Shown: positions 43,183 to 51,824 of the stretch, in pieces | Position numbering within the stretch: position 1 is the stretch's first letter | Layout: every line of letters begins with the position of its first letter | From: Pedosphaera sp. | GTDB lineage: Bacteria; Verrucomicrobiota; Verrucomicrobiia; Limisphaerales; SIBH01 | Assembly: GCA_009695285.1 (NCBI GenBank) | Contig: SIBH01000003.1 | Coordinates: 1-52,154 of the forward strand | DNA: 52,154 nucleotides | Direction: 5' to 3' | Position numbers and translations under genes: made by a program | The notes under the pieces: model-generated | The model's input: the letters and a program-made list of their open reading frames with translations, nothing else | Databases searched by the model: none | What the model was told of the DNA's origin: nothing

Positions 43183-45009
43183 ATGGATAATCTCGGCGCG
43201 CATCGTCCACGCAACGTGGACTGGAAGCGGGCGGCGGCGCTGCTCTACGGCGACTGGGGCACGAGCAAGGCCTACGTCATTGGCTTCGCGTTCAGTTCCG
43301 CCGCCGTGGCGATCGCCTGGCAGTCGCTGCCCGTCATCCTCGCGGTCAGCGCGCTCACGGCGCTGGTGGCGGTCAACTACATTCTCATCTGCAAACATTT
43401 TCCCGACGGCGGCGGCGTCTATTCGGCGGCGCGCGACCAGAGCCGGTTCCTCGCGGTGATGGGCGCGCTGTTGCTGGTGGCCAACTTCACGGTCACGGCG
43501 GCGATGAGCGGTTGGGCGGCGATGAGTTATTTCCGAGTGCCCCGGGAGTTTATTGTCCCGGCCACCGCTGTGGTGATCCTGCTCGTCGGCGCGATGAATG
43601 CGTTTGGTCCGAAGCACACCGGGAGCGGGGCGATGTGGCTGGCGTTGCCGATGGTGGCGGTGGTGGTCATCATCATCGTTCTGAGTGCGCCGCACCTGAC
43701 GGTCGCCAACCTCGAACCGCCGTCGATGGAATTCAAACCGAACTGGCTCGCGTTCGTGGGCATGATCCTCGCGCTCTCGGGCGTTGAGGCCATCGCCAAC
43801 CTCACCGGCGTGATGAAGCTCAACCCCGGCTCGACGATGGAGCGTCCGCGCGTGACGCGCACTTCCACGCTGGCCATCGTCGTGGTGACGGTGGAGGTGG
43901 TGCTGGGCACGGCCTTGCTCGGCTGGGCGATGCTCTCCTTGCCGAAGGGCCTGGATGCGGACATGCGCGTGCGGTGGGAGGACATGTTGAGCCTGCTGGG
44001 AGAGCACTACGCGGGCGAAGCCTTTGGCGCGGGCGTCGGGAATGTTTTTGGAATCGCGGTCGGCATCATCGTCGGGCTGCTGCTGCTCAGCGCCGTCAAC
44101 ACCGCGCTCGGGGCGTTGATCGGCCTCTTCTACATGCTGGCGCGCGACGGCGAGATGCCGCGGGTCTTCACCCGACTGAACCGCCACGGCGTGCCGCTCT
44201 GGCCGCTGGTGCTGGCCGCCACCCTGCCGGCGCTGACCGTGATTTTTGCGCCGACCATGGAGATGCTCATGGGCCTCTACGCCATTGGCGTCGTTGGGGC
44301 CATCACCGTCAACCTCGGCTCCTGCACCTTCAACCGGCAGCTCGATTTCAAAATCTACGAGCGGCTGATCATGGGGGTGACCTTCCTCACGCTCTTCGCC
44401 GTCGAGTTGACCGTCGCGCGGGTCAAGGAGGGCGCGCTGTTTTTCGCCGTCTGCGTGCTCGGGCTGGGTTTCACCTTGCGCGGTTGGTCGCAGCGCCGCG
44501 CCGGCCTGCGCACCGTCACGGTCACGGAAGACATCGCCGCCGCCGTCTCACCGGAAACCGTCCCGCCCTTCCGCCTTAACCTCGTGCAGAACCAGACCAT
44601 CCTCGTGGCCGCGCGCGGCTTGACGCCCGTGCTGGGTTTCGCGCTCGAGGAGGCGCGCCTGCGCCAAGGCTCCATCTACGTGCTCTTCGTGAAGGAACTC
44701 GCGGTCGCCTTGCCCGGCCCGCTCTCCGAAAAGGAACGCCCCCGCTGGCAGGACGACAAGCAGGCCGCGGAAATCATGGCGACCATGCTCGAACAGGGCC
44801 GGCAGAACAACGTGACCGTCATTCCGCTCTACGTCGTCAGCGAAAATCCCGCCGCCACCATTCTCGATCTCTCGGCCACGCTCGGCATCGACATCCTCAT
44901 GCTGGGCGCGCCGCACCGGCGCACGCTCGTCACTCTGCTCAAGGGCAACGTCGTCACCGAGGTCGCGAACAATCTTCCCGAGAACATCAAGCTCATCATC
45001 TACGGTTAA
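43183..45009 (+). CDS. APC-family amino acid permease with C-terminal universal-stress-like domain
   Basis: 608 residues. The N-terminal 440 or so form a transporter of the amino acid-polyamine-organocation superfamily with about 12 transmembrane helices, beginning GDWGTSKAYVIGFAFSSAAV and including GVEAIANLTGVMKLNPGST, a substrate-site-like stretch. The last 150 residues are soluble and resemble a UspA domain (QNQTILVAARGLTPVLGFAL, then LGIDILMLGAPHRRTLVTLL, and closing EVANNLPENIKLIIYG). Such tails occur in some APC permeases and may sense nucleotides. The start at ATG 43183 was preferred; 21 more open codons upstream do not look like coding sequence. The substrate is unknown. Confidence 0.87.
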   Translation: MDNLGAHRPRNVDWKRAAALLYGDWGTSKAYVIGFAFSSAAVAIAWQSLPVILAVSALTALVAVNYILICKHFPDGGGVYSAARDQSRFLAVMGALLLVANFTVTAAMSGWAAMSYFRVPREFIVPATAVVILLVGAMNAFGPKHTGSGAMWLALPMVAVVVIIIVLSAPHLTVANLEPPSMEFKPNWLAFVGMILALSGVEAIANLTGVMKLNPGSTMERPRVTRTSTLAIVVVTVEVVLGTALLGWAMLSLPKGLDADMRVRWEDMLSLLGEHYAGEAFGAGVGNVFGIAVGIIVGLLLLSAVNTALGALIGLFYMLARDGEMPRVFTRLNRHGVPLWPLVLAATLPALTVIFAPTMEMLMGLYAIGVVGAITVNLGSCTFNRQLDFKIYERLIMGVTFLTLFAVELTVARVKEGALFFAVCVLGLGFTLRGWSQRRAGLRTVTVTEDIAAAVSPETVPPFRLNLVQNQTILVAARGLTPVLGFALEEARLRQGSIYVLFVKELAVALPGPLSEKERPRWQDDKQAAEIMATMLEQGRQNNVTVIPLYVVSENPAATILDLSATLGIDILMLGAPHRRTLVTLLKGNVVTEVANNLPENIKLIIYG

Positions 45010-45046
45010 GCCCTGCTCGCCAAAGCCCGTCCTGCCTGTCAGCCTC

Positions 45047-46348
45047 GTGCCGGTGAAAATTCTCGTCCTGACCAATCTCTTTCCGCCGCACCACGCCGGC
45101 ACGAACGATTTCCGCTGCCAGTCCGTCGTGGACAACCTTCGTCTGCGCGGCCATGAGGTGCGCGTCCTGACCTCGAGCCACGGGATGCACGCCTCCCAGA
45201 TCAGCGCCCAGGAAGAACGCCGCCTCCTGCTCAACGGCGTGCACGACCATCCCCTCGTCACCGGCTACAAGGAACTGGTCGCGCTCGAAACTCACAACCA
45301 CCAGGCGCTCCGCGAGTGCATCGGTTCCTTCGAGCCGGACGTTGTCCATGTCTTCAGTCTGCGCGGACTTTCCAAGTCCCTCATCTTCGGACTCCGCAAT
45401 TCCCGTATCCCGACGGTTTACGATGTGGCCGACACCTGGCTGTCGGAAGACCTCGCGCATGATCCCTGGCTCCGCTGGTGGAATCATCCCGCGCGCAATT
45501 TCTCCCGCGGTGCGCTCGAACTTTCCGGCCAGCGCGGCAAGTTCGATGAAACCGCCCCCACGCGGATGATGAAAGGGTGCGATCGGATGCCCGGGGTGTT
45601 CGGGGATGAACCGGCCGCCCCGAACTCGGTCTCCACCCTGCGCTTTGACCGGATCTATTTTTGCAGCCACACGCTCAAGGAGGCGGTGGAGCAGGCCGGC
45701 TTTCAAGTTGCCCACGCCGAGGTGATTTATCCCGGCATCGCCACGCAGACGTTTGTCGCCGAGATCCGGCCGGTCTCCGCGCCGGTCGAGAAATTCCTCA
45801 TCGTCTCGCGGCTCCACAAAAAGGGCGGCGTCCTCACCGCCATCAAGGCCCTCCAACTCGCGCGCCGCGACAACCACAAGACCACGCTCGGCATCTACGG
45901 GCGCGGCGACTCGGATTGCATTGCTGAAATCCGCTCGCTGGTTGCGCAGGCGCAACTGCCTGTGGAATTTCTCACCGTCTCCAACCAGGGCCGCGATTTG
46001 CCCGCCGTTTACCGGCGGCACGACGCGCTGCTCTACACCGCCGAGGAGCCGGAGCCGTTTTCCAGCACGCTCCTCGAAGCCATGGCCGCGGGCCTGCCCG
46101 TGATCGGCACGGCCATCGGCGGTGCGCGCGAACTCCTGCGACACGGCGAGAATGCGCTCACCTTCACGCCCGGCCAACCGGAGGAACTCGCCGCCTGCAT
46201 GACTGAAATCCAGACCTGTCCCGACCACCGCCGCCAACTCGCCGAAACCGCCCAGGCGGAAGTTCTCAGCCAATACAACGAGTCCGTGGTCACCGACCGA
46301 ATTGAGAATTATCTCGAAACCTCGCGTCAGGTTTGGGAGCAGCAGTGA
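45047..46348 (+). CDS. Glycosyltransferase, GT4-type
   Basis: 433-residue GT-B glycosyltransferase. The N-terminal domain opens with VKILVLTNLFPPHHAGTNDF and contains the acceptor half. The C-terminal half has the nucleotide-sugar site FLIVSRLHKKGGVLTAIKAL and the family-4 motif EPFSSTLLEAMAAGLPVIGT with its two glutamates. It starts with GTG at 45047 (another GTG lies two codons on). It probably adds a sugar to a surface polysaccharide or glycolipid on the cytoplasmic side. It follows the permease by 37 bases; no other cell-surface gene is near. Confidence 0.9.
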   Translation: MPVKILVLTNLFPPHHAGTNDFRCQSVVDNLRLRGHEVRVLTSSHGMHASQISAQEERRLLLNGVHDHPLVTGYKELVALETHNHQALRECIGSFEPDVVHVFSLRGLSKSLIFGLRNSRIPTVYDVADTWLSEDLAHDPWLRWWNHPARNFSRGALELSGQRGKFDETAPTRMMKGCDRMPGVFGDEPAAPNSVSTLRFDRIYFCSHTLKEAVEQAGFQVAHAEVIYPGIATQTFVAEIRPVSAPVEKFLIVSRLHKKGGVLTAIKALQLARRDNHKTTLGIYGRGDSDCIAEIRSLVAQAQLPVEFLTVSNQGRDLPAVYRRHDALLYTAEEPEPFSSTLLEAMAAGLPVIGTAIGGARELLRHGENALTFTPGQPEELAACMTEIQTCPDHRRQLAETAQAEVLSQYNESVVTDRIENYLETSRQVWEQQ

Positions 46349-46409
46349 CCAGGCGTTCAATACGCGGACAAACCCGCCCGGCCGCCCCGAATCTCCGGGG
46401 AAAAATCTC

Positions 46410-47510
46410 TCACCCCTTCAATCCCAGCCCCAGTGTCTCCCGGCAATACTTGATGCTGCGCTCGATCTCCGCCTTCTGACCAAGCTGCTCTGTCTCCGTC
46501 TTGTCCTTGCCCTCGGGATTTTTGACCGTCGTGAACGGCTTCCCTTTTTTGGCCAGCGCGAGGAACCGCGCGAAGTCCGCCACCGGCAGCCCGGCATACG
46601 ACTTCCAGAAATCCGCCTTGAGGTATGGAAACGGTCGCGAGAAACCGGAGATCGTCTCCACGTGCACCGGCACGGCGGGACACAGCTCGGCGAACCGTGC
46701 GAAATATTTCTTCAAATCCATGTGGCCCTCGCCCATCGCGGTCCACTGCACCTTCGCGCCATCCTCGTATTCCCACACGGCGGAATCCCGCAGGCTGCTG
46801 GTGGCGACGTAGGGGCCGAGGTGTTCGAGGTTTTGCAGCGGATCTTCCAGCGTCCAGCACGCGTTGCCGGAGTCGATGTTCGCGCCCACGTAATCCTTGC
46901 CCGCCTCCTCGATCAGCCGCACCAACTCCGTCGAGTGCAGGTCCCCCGCGTGATTCTCCACGGCGATTTTCACCCCCGCATCCACCGCCTTCGCGCGCTG
47001 GCTCTTGAGCACCTTCACCGTGTCGGCGATGCGCGCCTCGATGCCGCCGGGGGTGCCGCGGTCCTCGCCCGCGCCGAGCACGACCCGGAACACGGGCGAG
47101 CCAAGCGCCTTGGCCATGCGGATGCCCAGCGCGAGATGTTCCTCGGCCGTGCCCCAGTCCTTTCGGAAGCGCACGGACGTGGGACAGATGCTCCACGAGC
47201 CGAGATGGATTTGCAGGCCCTTGTCCGCCGCCATTTTTCGCAGGTCGCCGAGGTAGGCGTCGTCCGTCTTCTCGAACGGGCCGAGATCGGAGATGAAGAG
47301 CGAGTCCGTCCGGAGCGACGCGGCGTAGTCGATGAGCGCGGGCGCTTTGAGCTTCAAGGCGCGCACGGCGAAGTTGTCGAGGCCGAGCTTGAGGCCCGGC
47401 TGGCGGGCGTTCTGCGCGAGGGCGGGGCCGGCGAGGGCGAGCGCGGCGGTGGCGGTGGCGGCGGTCTTGAGAAAATCCCGGCGCGTGAGGGCGGAGGTGT
47501 TGGTGTTCAT
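46410..47510 (-). CDS. Secreted sugar phosphate isomerase/epimerase-like protein
   Basis: 366 residues of the xylose isomerase-like TIM-barrel family (AP endonuclease 2-like). A twin-arginine signal (TRRDFLKTAATATAALALAG, residues 9-28) directs export, which is common for this family in the phylum. Metal ligands are probably the Glu in VKIAVENHAGDLHS, the Asp in GANIDSGNA and the Glu in VPVHVETISGFSR. The start at ATG 47510 is where the Tat signal begins. The substrate is probably a sugar or polyol; unknown. It converges with the glycosyltransferase gene. The 467-base gap upstream holds two repeats. Confidence 0.88.
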   Translation of the reverse strand: MNTNTSALTRRDFLKTAATATAALALAGPALAQNARQPGLKLGLDNFAVRALKLKAPALIDYAASLRTDSLFISDLGPFEKTDDAYLGDLRKMAADKGLQIHLGSWSICPTSVRFRKDWGTAEEHLALGIRMAKALGSPVFRVVLGAGEDRGTPGGIEARIADTVKVLKSQRAKAVDAGVKIAVENHAGDLHSTELVRLIEEAGKDYVGANIDSGNACWTLEDPLQNLEHLGPYVATSSLRDSAVWEYEDGAKVQWTAMGEGHMDLKKYFARFAELCPAVPVHVETISGFSRPFPYLKADFWKSYAGLPVADFARFLALAKKGKPFTTVKNPEGKDKTETEQLGQKAEIERSIKYCRETLGLGLKG

Positions 47511-47586
47511 GTGCGGCGGAATTGTTGGCAGCTCTGGAACGATTTGCAATGCCCTTCCCGGACCGATGGCGGGCCGGGGGCGCGTC

Positions 47587-47738
47587 TGGGAGGTGCCACC
47601 GTGAGGAACGCCGGCTTCAGCCGGCAGAAACGTACGACCCACGAGCGCCCTCCGATGCGCCGCGCCTTCGGACTAGGGGCGCTGCCGCCGACTGAAGTCG
47701 GCGTTCCGTCCGGCGACCCAGCACGGTGGTGCTTCCCA
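47587..47738. repeat. Nested inverted repeat, GGTGCCACCGTG type
   Basis: The outer left arm GGAGGTGCCACCGTGA (47589-47604) faces CACGGTGGTGCTTCCC (47722-47737). The inner arms GGAACGCCGGCTTCAGCCGG... (47605-47625) and GCCGACTGAAGTCGGCG... (47687-47707) are complementary at 18 of 21 positions. The 16-base left arm is identical to 42899-42914. It lies between the Tat protein start and the propeller gene. Confidence 0.8.
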
Positions 47739-47753
47739 GATGCGCCCCTCCTG

Positions 47754-47899
47754 GGAGCGCCGGCATCCTTGCCGGCGGGTTCGTGTTCGCCCCGCCGGTC
47801 AAGCGCCCGCGCCGGGAGCCTCGGCTCTTTGTTCCCTTCTGTGAAACGGATTTCGGAGTTTCGGATAAAAAACCTGCCGGGGCGGAGACCGGCGCTCCG
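47754..47899. repeat. GGAGCGC-headed arms, imperfect pair
   Basis: The left arm 47754-47777 is GGGAGCGCCGGCATCCTTGC... with hairpin GCCGGCATCCTTGCCGGC. The facing arm near 47877-47899 ends ACCGGCGCTCC. The pairing is weaker than in the other copies. The sequence from here to the propeller start at 47978 holds nothing else that I can see. Confidence 0.65.
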
Positions 47900-47977
47900 A
47901 GTTCAGGGCGCGCCGCGCGGCCGGCGAGTCCCGAATTTTTCTGGCGCGGAGTAACTGCTTTTGTGGAGAATCCCGGC

Positions 47978-48922
47978 ATGAGTTCATTTAGCAGCGCGGC
48001 GGCAAAAGCACCTCGCCTTCGGCCAGCAGCATGGGTGGTCATGCTGGGCCTGTTGCTCGCGGCTGGGCCGGGCTGGGGCGCGGCGTCGCCCGGCCCGGTG
48101 CGGGCGTGGGGCCGGAATGATTTCGGGCAGACGAATGTGCCGGCCGGCTTGAGCAAGGTGGTGGCGGCGGCGGCGGGATTGAATCATGTGGTGGTCTTGC
48201 AGCAGGACGGCACGGTGGCGGCGTGGGGGGATGGATATTTTGGCCAGACCAACGCGCCCGCCGGCTTGAGTGCCGTGAAGGCGGTGGCGGCGGGAGCGGA
48301 TCACACGGTGGCCTTGCGGCAGGACGGGACGGTGGTGGCGTGGGGGGATAACTATTCCGGGCAGACGAATGTGCCGGCGGGTCTGAGCGGCGTGCAGGCC
48401 ATTGCGGCGGGGGCGTATCACACGCTGGCCTTGAAGTTGGATGGAACGGTGGTGGCGTGGGGGCGCAGCCAGTCCGGCCAAACCTCCGTGCCGGCGGGCT
48501 TGAGCGGCGTGACGGCGATCGCGGGCGGAGGACTGCACACGGTGGCGTTGCGGGGGGATGGAACGGTGGTGGCGTGGGGAGACAACAGCCAGGGCCAGAG
48601 CACGGTGCCGGCGGGGTTGGCCGGGGTGACGGCGATTGCGGCGGGTGGACTCCACTCGGTGGCGTTGAAGCAGGATGGTTCGGTGGTGGCGTGGGGCTAC
48701 AACAGCAACGGCCAGGCCACGGCACCGGCGGGCCTGGGCGGCGTGACGGCCATCGCGGCCGGCGGATGGCACACGGCGGCCTTGAAGGCGGACGGGACGC
48801 TGGCGGTGTGGGGGCGGAGTTACGAAGGCCAGACGCGACTGCCCGCAGTCTTGAGCGGCGTGCAGGCGATGGCCGCAGGCCCCGTCAACACCGTGGTGCT
48901 GCTGGGCACACCGCCGCGTTGA
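47978..48922 (+). CDS. RCC1-type seven-bladed beta-propeller, secreted
   Basis: 314 residues. A signal peptide (about 1-35, with WVVMLGLLLAAGPGWGAA) precedes six full 39-residue repeats of the form VxAIAAGxxHTVALKxDGTVVAWGxxxxGQTxVPAGLSG. The N-terminus has only the second half of a repeat (VRAWGRNDFGQTNVPAGLSK) and the C-terminus only the first half (VQAMAAGPVNTVVLL), so together they close a seventh blade, the velcro closure of RCC1 propellers. The repeats are similar at DNA level. It is a likely surface or periplasmic binding protein; partner unknown. The start was set at ATG 47978, since sequence before it is repeat DNA. A second secreted gene follows 14 bases after its stop. Confidence 0.9.
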   Translation: MSSFSSAAAKAPRLRPAAWVVMLGLLLAAGPGWGAASPGPVRAWGRNDFGQTNVPAGLSKVVAAAAGLNHVVVLQQDGTVAAWGDGYFGQTNAPAGLSAVKAVAAGADHTVALRQDGTVVAWGDNYSGQTNVPAGLSGVQAIAAGAYHTLALKLDGTVVAWGRSQSGQTSVPAGLSGVTAIAGGGLHTVALRGDGTVVAWGDNSQGQSTVPAGLAGVTAIAAGGLHSVALKQDGSVVAWGYNSNGQATAPAGLGGVTAIAAGGWHTAALKADGTLAVWGRSYEGQTRLPAVLSGVQAMAAGPVNTVVLLGTPPR

Positions 48923-48936
48923 ACAATTATTCCGAC

Positions 48937-49962
48937 ATGAAAAAACTCTTCCTTTGCTGGCTGGCGGCCGGGTGGCCCCTCGCGATGCCGGCCGAGCCGG
49001 CGGCCACCACCAATGCTGCGGCGTTCAAAAATCCCCAGGGCTTGCCGGCCACCTATGCGGTTAACCTGAACCGCGGCTACCGCGACAAAAAGGATTACAA
49101 CGTCACGGGAGCCTTGGGACCGGATGCCGCGTTCCAGACGAATTGGAACAATCTTCATTCCCCCGTCAGCGTGAATGACAACGGGGGACAGTTCTCCGCG
49201 ACCATCACCGACAGCGCCGCTCTGCGGCCGATCGTCGTCCGGTTTTCCGGCGCGAACGTCTGGGGCAACGATGGCAAGGGGGACGATGCCAATGACCTCA
49301 CGCGGCTCCTGTCCACCGGTTGTCGTGGCGCCGGCCGGCCGGAAACCATCAAGACCGAGACGGCGCCCTTTCCTGGAACCTACGATGTCTATGCTTATTT
49401 CGGCGGAGGCGGGGGCGTGAGCTGCTCGGTGAATGGTTCGCCCCATCAGACTTTCAAGACCGCGCAGCGGAAGAACGCTTTCGAGTACGAGGGAAATTTT
49501 CTGGTCTTCACCGGACTTTCCGGGCCGATGGAACTCGTCACGCACGACAGCTTGTCCGGGTTCTCGATCGTCGCGCAGGCGAACCCGTACGACAACCACA
49601 TCCTGCCCGTCGGTTTGATTCTGCCGGATGGATTCGCCTTTGCCGCGGACATCATTTCCATCGAGGACGAGCAGGTGAAATTCCGCCGGCCCGGCGCCGA
49701 GGTCGAAACCTTGCCGCTGTCGAAAGTGGCGGCGGTCCTCTTCCGGTCCATGTCCGACCGCAAGAGCGACCTGCTCAAGCAAACCCGGCCCGGCCTGGTG
49801 CTCAACAGTCTCGATTTCCTGGAAGGCGAACCCCGGAGTTTGTCGAAAGGCAGAATCAGCATGTCCTCCGTGCTCTTCGGACTGCACACTTTCAACGTGG
49901 CCGATCAGGCGATCGCGCTCGTGCTGCGGCCCACGTCCCGCCCACCAACCACCATGCGATGA
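48937..49962 (+). CDS. Secreted protein of unknown function with two C-terminal beta modules
   Basis: 341 residues from ATG 48937, beginning with a signal peptide (KKLFLCWLAAGWPLAMPAEP). The first 190 or so residues look like a galactose-binding-type beta domain (GGYRDK is not seen; instead NLNRGYRDKKDYNVTG, VVRFSGANVWGNDGKG, and YDVYAYFGGGGGVSCSVNG). The C-terminal 120 residues contain two related modules of the form LPDGFxFxADIISIxxxxVKFR...KVAAVLFR and LNSLDFLEGEPRSLSKGRISMSSVLFGL. Such modules are frequent in secreted proteins of Verrucomicrobiota and Planctomycetota, without known function. It follows the propeller gene closely and is probably cotranscribed. No catalytic residues can be named. 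Confidence 0.82.
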   Translation: MKKLFLCWLAAGWPLAMPAEPAATTNAAAFKNPQGLPATYAVNLNRGYRDKKDYNVTGALGPDAAFQTNWNNLHSPVSVNDNGGQFSATITDSAALRPIVVRFSGANVWGNDGKGDDANDLTRLLSTGCRGAGRPETIKTETAPFPGTYDVYAYFGGGGGVSCSVNGSPHQTFKTAQRKNAFEYEGNFLVFTGLSGPMELVTHDSLSGFSIVAQANPYDNHILPVGLILPDGFAFAADIISIEDEQVKFRRPGAEVETLPLSKVAAVLFRSMSDRKSDLLKQTRPGLVLNSLDFLEGEPRSLSKGRISMSSVLFGLHTFNVADQAIALVLRPTSRPPTTMR

Positions 49963-50010
49963 CCCCGCCGGCGCGTGCTGACGGTCCTCGGCGACGGAGG
50001 GCGCATCCTG

Positions 50011-50117
50011 CGGAGCGCGGGTCTGTGACCCGCAGCAGCGCACGCACCCAGCGAGCCATCGAGGTGTTCCAACGCCATCCCATTCTCACCTGCTGCGGAT
50101 CACAGACCCGCGCTCCG
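50011..50117. repeat. GGAGCGC-headed inverted repeat
   Basis: The arms 50011-50038 and 50090-50117 are complementary at 27 of 28 positions with a 51-base spacer. The left arm starts CGGAGCGCGGGTCTGTGACC and holds the hairpin GCGGGTCTGTGACCCGC. It lies in the 255-base gap before the FHA gene. Confidence 0.9.
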
Positions 50118-50172
50118 TCCGAGTTCGGGGCAGCAACGATGCGCCCGGCGACGGAGCTTTCACACAAACCGT

Positions 50173-50200
50173 TTGACTTGAGGCGGGCCGTGAAGATAAT
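50173..50200 (+). promoter_or_regulatory. Probable promoter of the FHA gene
   Basis: TTGACT (50173-50178) and GATAAT (50195-50200), 16 bases apart. The -10 box ends 17 bases before the ATG, and the short leader lacks a ribosome-binding site. It matches the pgk promoter in -35 sequence and spacing. Confidence 0.5.
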
Positions 50201-50217
50201 CTTCGTCAAATCATTCT

Positions 50218-50724
50218 ATGCCACGACTTGTTGTTCTCAGCGAAGGTTTCTCCGGGCGCGCCCACGAGTTGAAGGCCGAAATCACGACCGTCGGCCGCAT
50301 CGAGGACAACATTTTCCAGGTGCCCGATCCCTCCGTTTCCAGCCATCACTGCGAAATCAGGCTCAAGGGGGGCGAAGTCACAGTCAAGGACCTTGGCTCC
50401 ACCAACGGCAGCTACATCAACGGCCACCAGATCACCGAGGCGGTGCTCAAGCCGAGCCAGATTCTGCGCCTGGGCCAGATTGAAATCCGTTTTGAGTCCA
50501 ATCTGCCCACCGGGCCGATGCCGAAAAAAATTCTGGACCACACCCAGATCGTGCCGCAGGGGATCAAGCTCGACGATCTGGACAAGGTGAACCGGCCGGC
50601 GACCCACAACCCGGCCTTCATCAAGAAGAACAACGTGGCCACGAAGATTTTCATCGTCGTCGCCATCGTCGTCGGGATCGCCATCATTGCCTTCGGGGTT
50701 TGGGCGATCGGATTCCAGCACTGA
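50218..50724 (+). CDS. FHA-domain protein with C-terminal membrane anchor
   Basis: 168 residues. The forkhead-associated domain fills residues 1-95 with its phosphothreonine-binding residues: GR (26-27), the SxxH motif Ser41-His44 in VSSHHCEI, and STNGSYING (61-69). A linker follows, then one transmembrane helix (about 143-165, FIVVAIVVGIAIIAFGVWAI). FHA domains bind phosphothreonine peptides, so a partner Ser/Thr kinase is likely elsewhere; none is in this window. The domain would face the cytoplasm as a signalling adaptor. It converges with hemB with 12 bases between them. Confidence 0.93.
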   Translation: MPRLVVLSEGFSGRAHELKAEITTVGRIEDNIFQVPDPSVSSHHCEIRLKGGEVTVKDLGSTNGSYINGHQITEAVLKPSQILRLGQIEIRFESNLPTGPMPKKILDHTQIVPQGIKLDDLDKVNRPATHNPAFIKKNNVATKIFIVVAIVVGIAIIAFGVWAIGFQH

Positions 50725-50736
50725 GAAAACGGCCCG

Positions 50737-51741
50737 CTACTCCTGCAGCCACCGGGCCGCGTCCATTGCCGCGTAGGTGATCAAGATGTCCGCCCCGGCC
50801 CGCCGCATCGCCAGCAAGCTTTCCAGTGTCACCGCCCTCTCGTCGAGCCAACCCCGGGCCGCCGCCGCCTTCACCATCGAATACTCCCCGCTCACATTGT
50901 AGGCCGCCGTCGGCAGTCCGAACTCCGTCTTCACCCGGTGCAGGATGTCCAGATACGCCAGCGCCGGCTTCACCAGCACGATGTCCGCGCCCTCCTGGAC
51001 ATCCAGCGCCACTTCGCGCAACGCCTCGTTGGCGTTGGCCGGGTCCATCTGATAACTGCGCCGGTCGCCGAAGTGCGGTGTCGATTCCGCCGCCTCGCGG
51101 AACGGCCCGTAAAAAGCCGAGGTAAACTTTGCCGCGTAGGACATGATCGGCGTGTCGATGAAACCCTCGCCGTCAAGCCGTGCGCGGATCGCCCGCACCC
51201 GGCCGTCCATCATGTCGCTGGGCGCGACGAGGTCCGCGCCGGCGGCCGCATGACTGGCCGCCGTGCGCGCGAGCAGTTCCAGCGTGGGATCATTCAACAC
51301 CCGTCCGCTGCGATCGCGCCGCGCGACCAGTCCGCAATGCCCGTGGGCCATGTATTCGCAGAGACACACATCCGTGATGACCAGGAGCGACGGCAGCTCC
51401 TTCTTCAGCGCGCGTATGGCGGTCTGCACGATGCCGTTGGCGGCATAGGCGCCGGACGCGCGTTCGTCCTTCTTCGCGGGAATGCCGAACAGCAGCACGG
51501 CGGGCACGCCGAGTTGCTGCGCGCGCGCGGCCTCCTTCACCAACTCATCGACGGAAAGCTGAAAGACACCGGGCATGGCGCTGATGGGCCGGCGGATTTT
51601 TTTTCCGGGACAGGCGAAGAGCGGCAGGACGAGTTGGCCGACGCTGAGATGCGTCTCGGCCACGAGCCGGCGCAGGGCAGGGGACTGGCGCAGGCGACGC
51701 AGCCGCGTGGCGGGAAACTCTCCGATGGATGACGAATTCAT
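50737..51741 (-). CDS. hemB: Delta-aminolevulinic acid dehydratase (porphobilinogen synthase)
   Basis: 334-residue TIM-barrel enzyme that joins two 5-aminolevulinate molecules into porphobilinogen for haem synthesis. The cysteine zinc site is in ITDVCLCEYMAHGHCG. Schiff-base lysines are in YAAKFTSAFYGPFREA and VLVKPALAYLDI. The LVAPSDMMDGRV signature is intact. The length and start are normal. The haem pathway links to the cytochrome-like proteins in the window only in a general way. The gene is convergent with the FHA gene. Confidence 0.98.
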   Translation of the reverse strand: MNSSSIGEFPATRLRRLRQSPALRRLVAETHLSVGQLVLPLFACPGKKIRRPISAMPGVFQLSVDELVKEAARAQQLGVPAVLLFGIPAKKDERASGAYAANGIVQTAIRALKKELPSLLVITDVCLCEYMAHGHCGLVARRDRSGRVLNDPTLELLARTAASHAAAGADLVAPSDMMDGRVRAIRARLDGEGFIDTPIMSYAAKFTSAFYGPFREAAESTPHFGDRRSYQMDPANANEALREVALDVQEGADIVLVKPALAYLDILHRVKTEFGLPTAAYNVSGEYSMVKAAAARGWLDERAVTLESLLAMRRAGADILITYAAMDAARWLQE

Positions 51742-51824
51742 GGGGGCAGCCTAAACAAAACCGGCGCCACCGGCAATGCCGTCTTGCGCGGGGTGCGGAC
51801 TAGGCCGCGAAACCACCCGGCCCC

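Noticed and set aside
48120-48900. CRISPR-like array from regular 117-base repeats
   Set aside because: The repeats are coding, in frame with one gene, and have no spacers; they encode beta-propeller blades.
48457-48936. Longer N-terminus for the secreted protein after the propeller
   Set aside because: The open frame runs back over 160 codons in another frame of the propeller gene. A signal peptide starts at ATG 48937, which fixes the true start.
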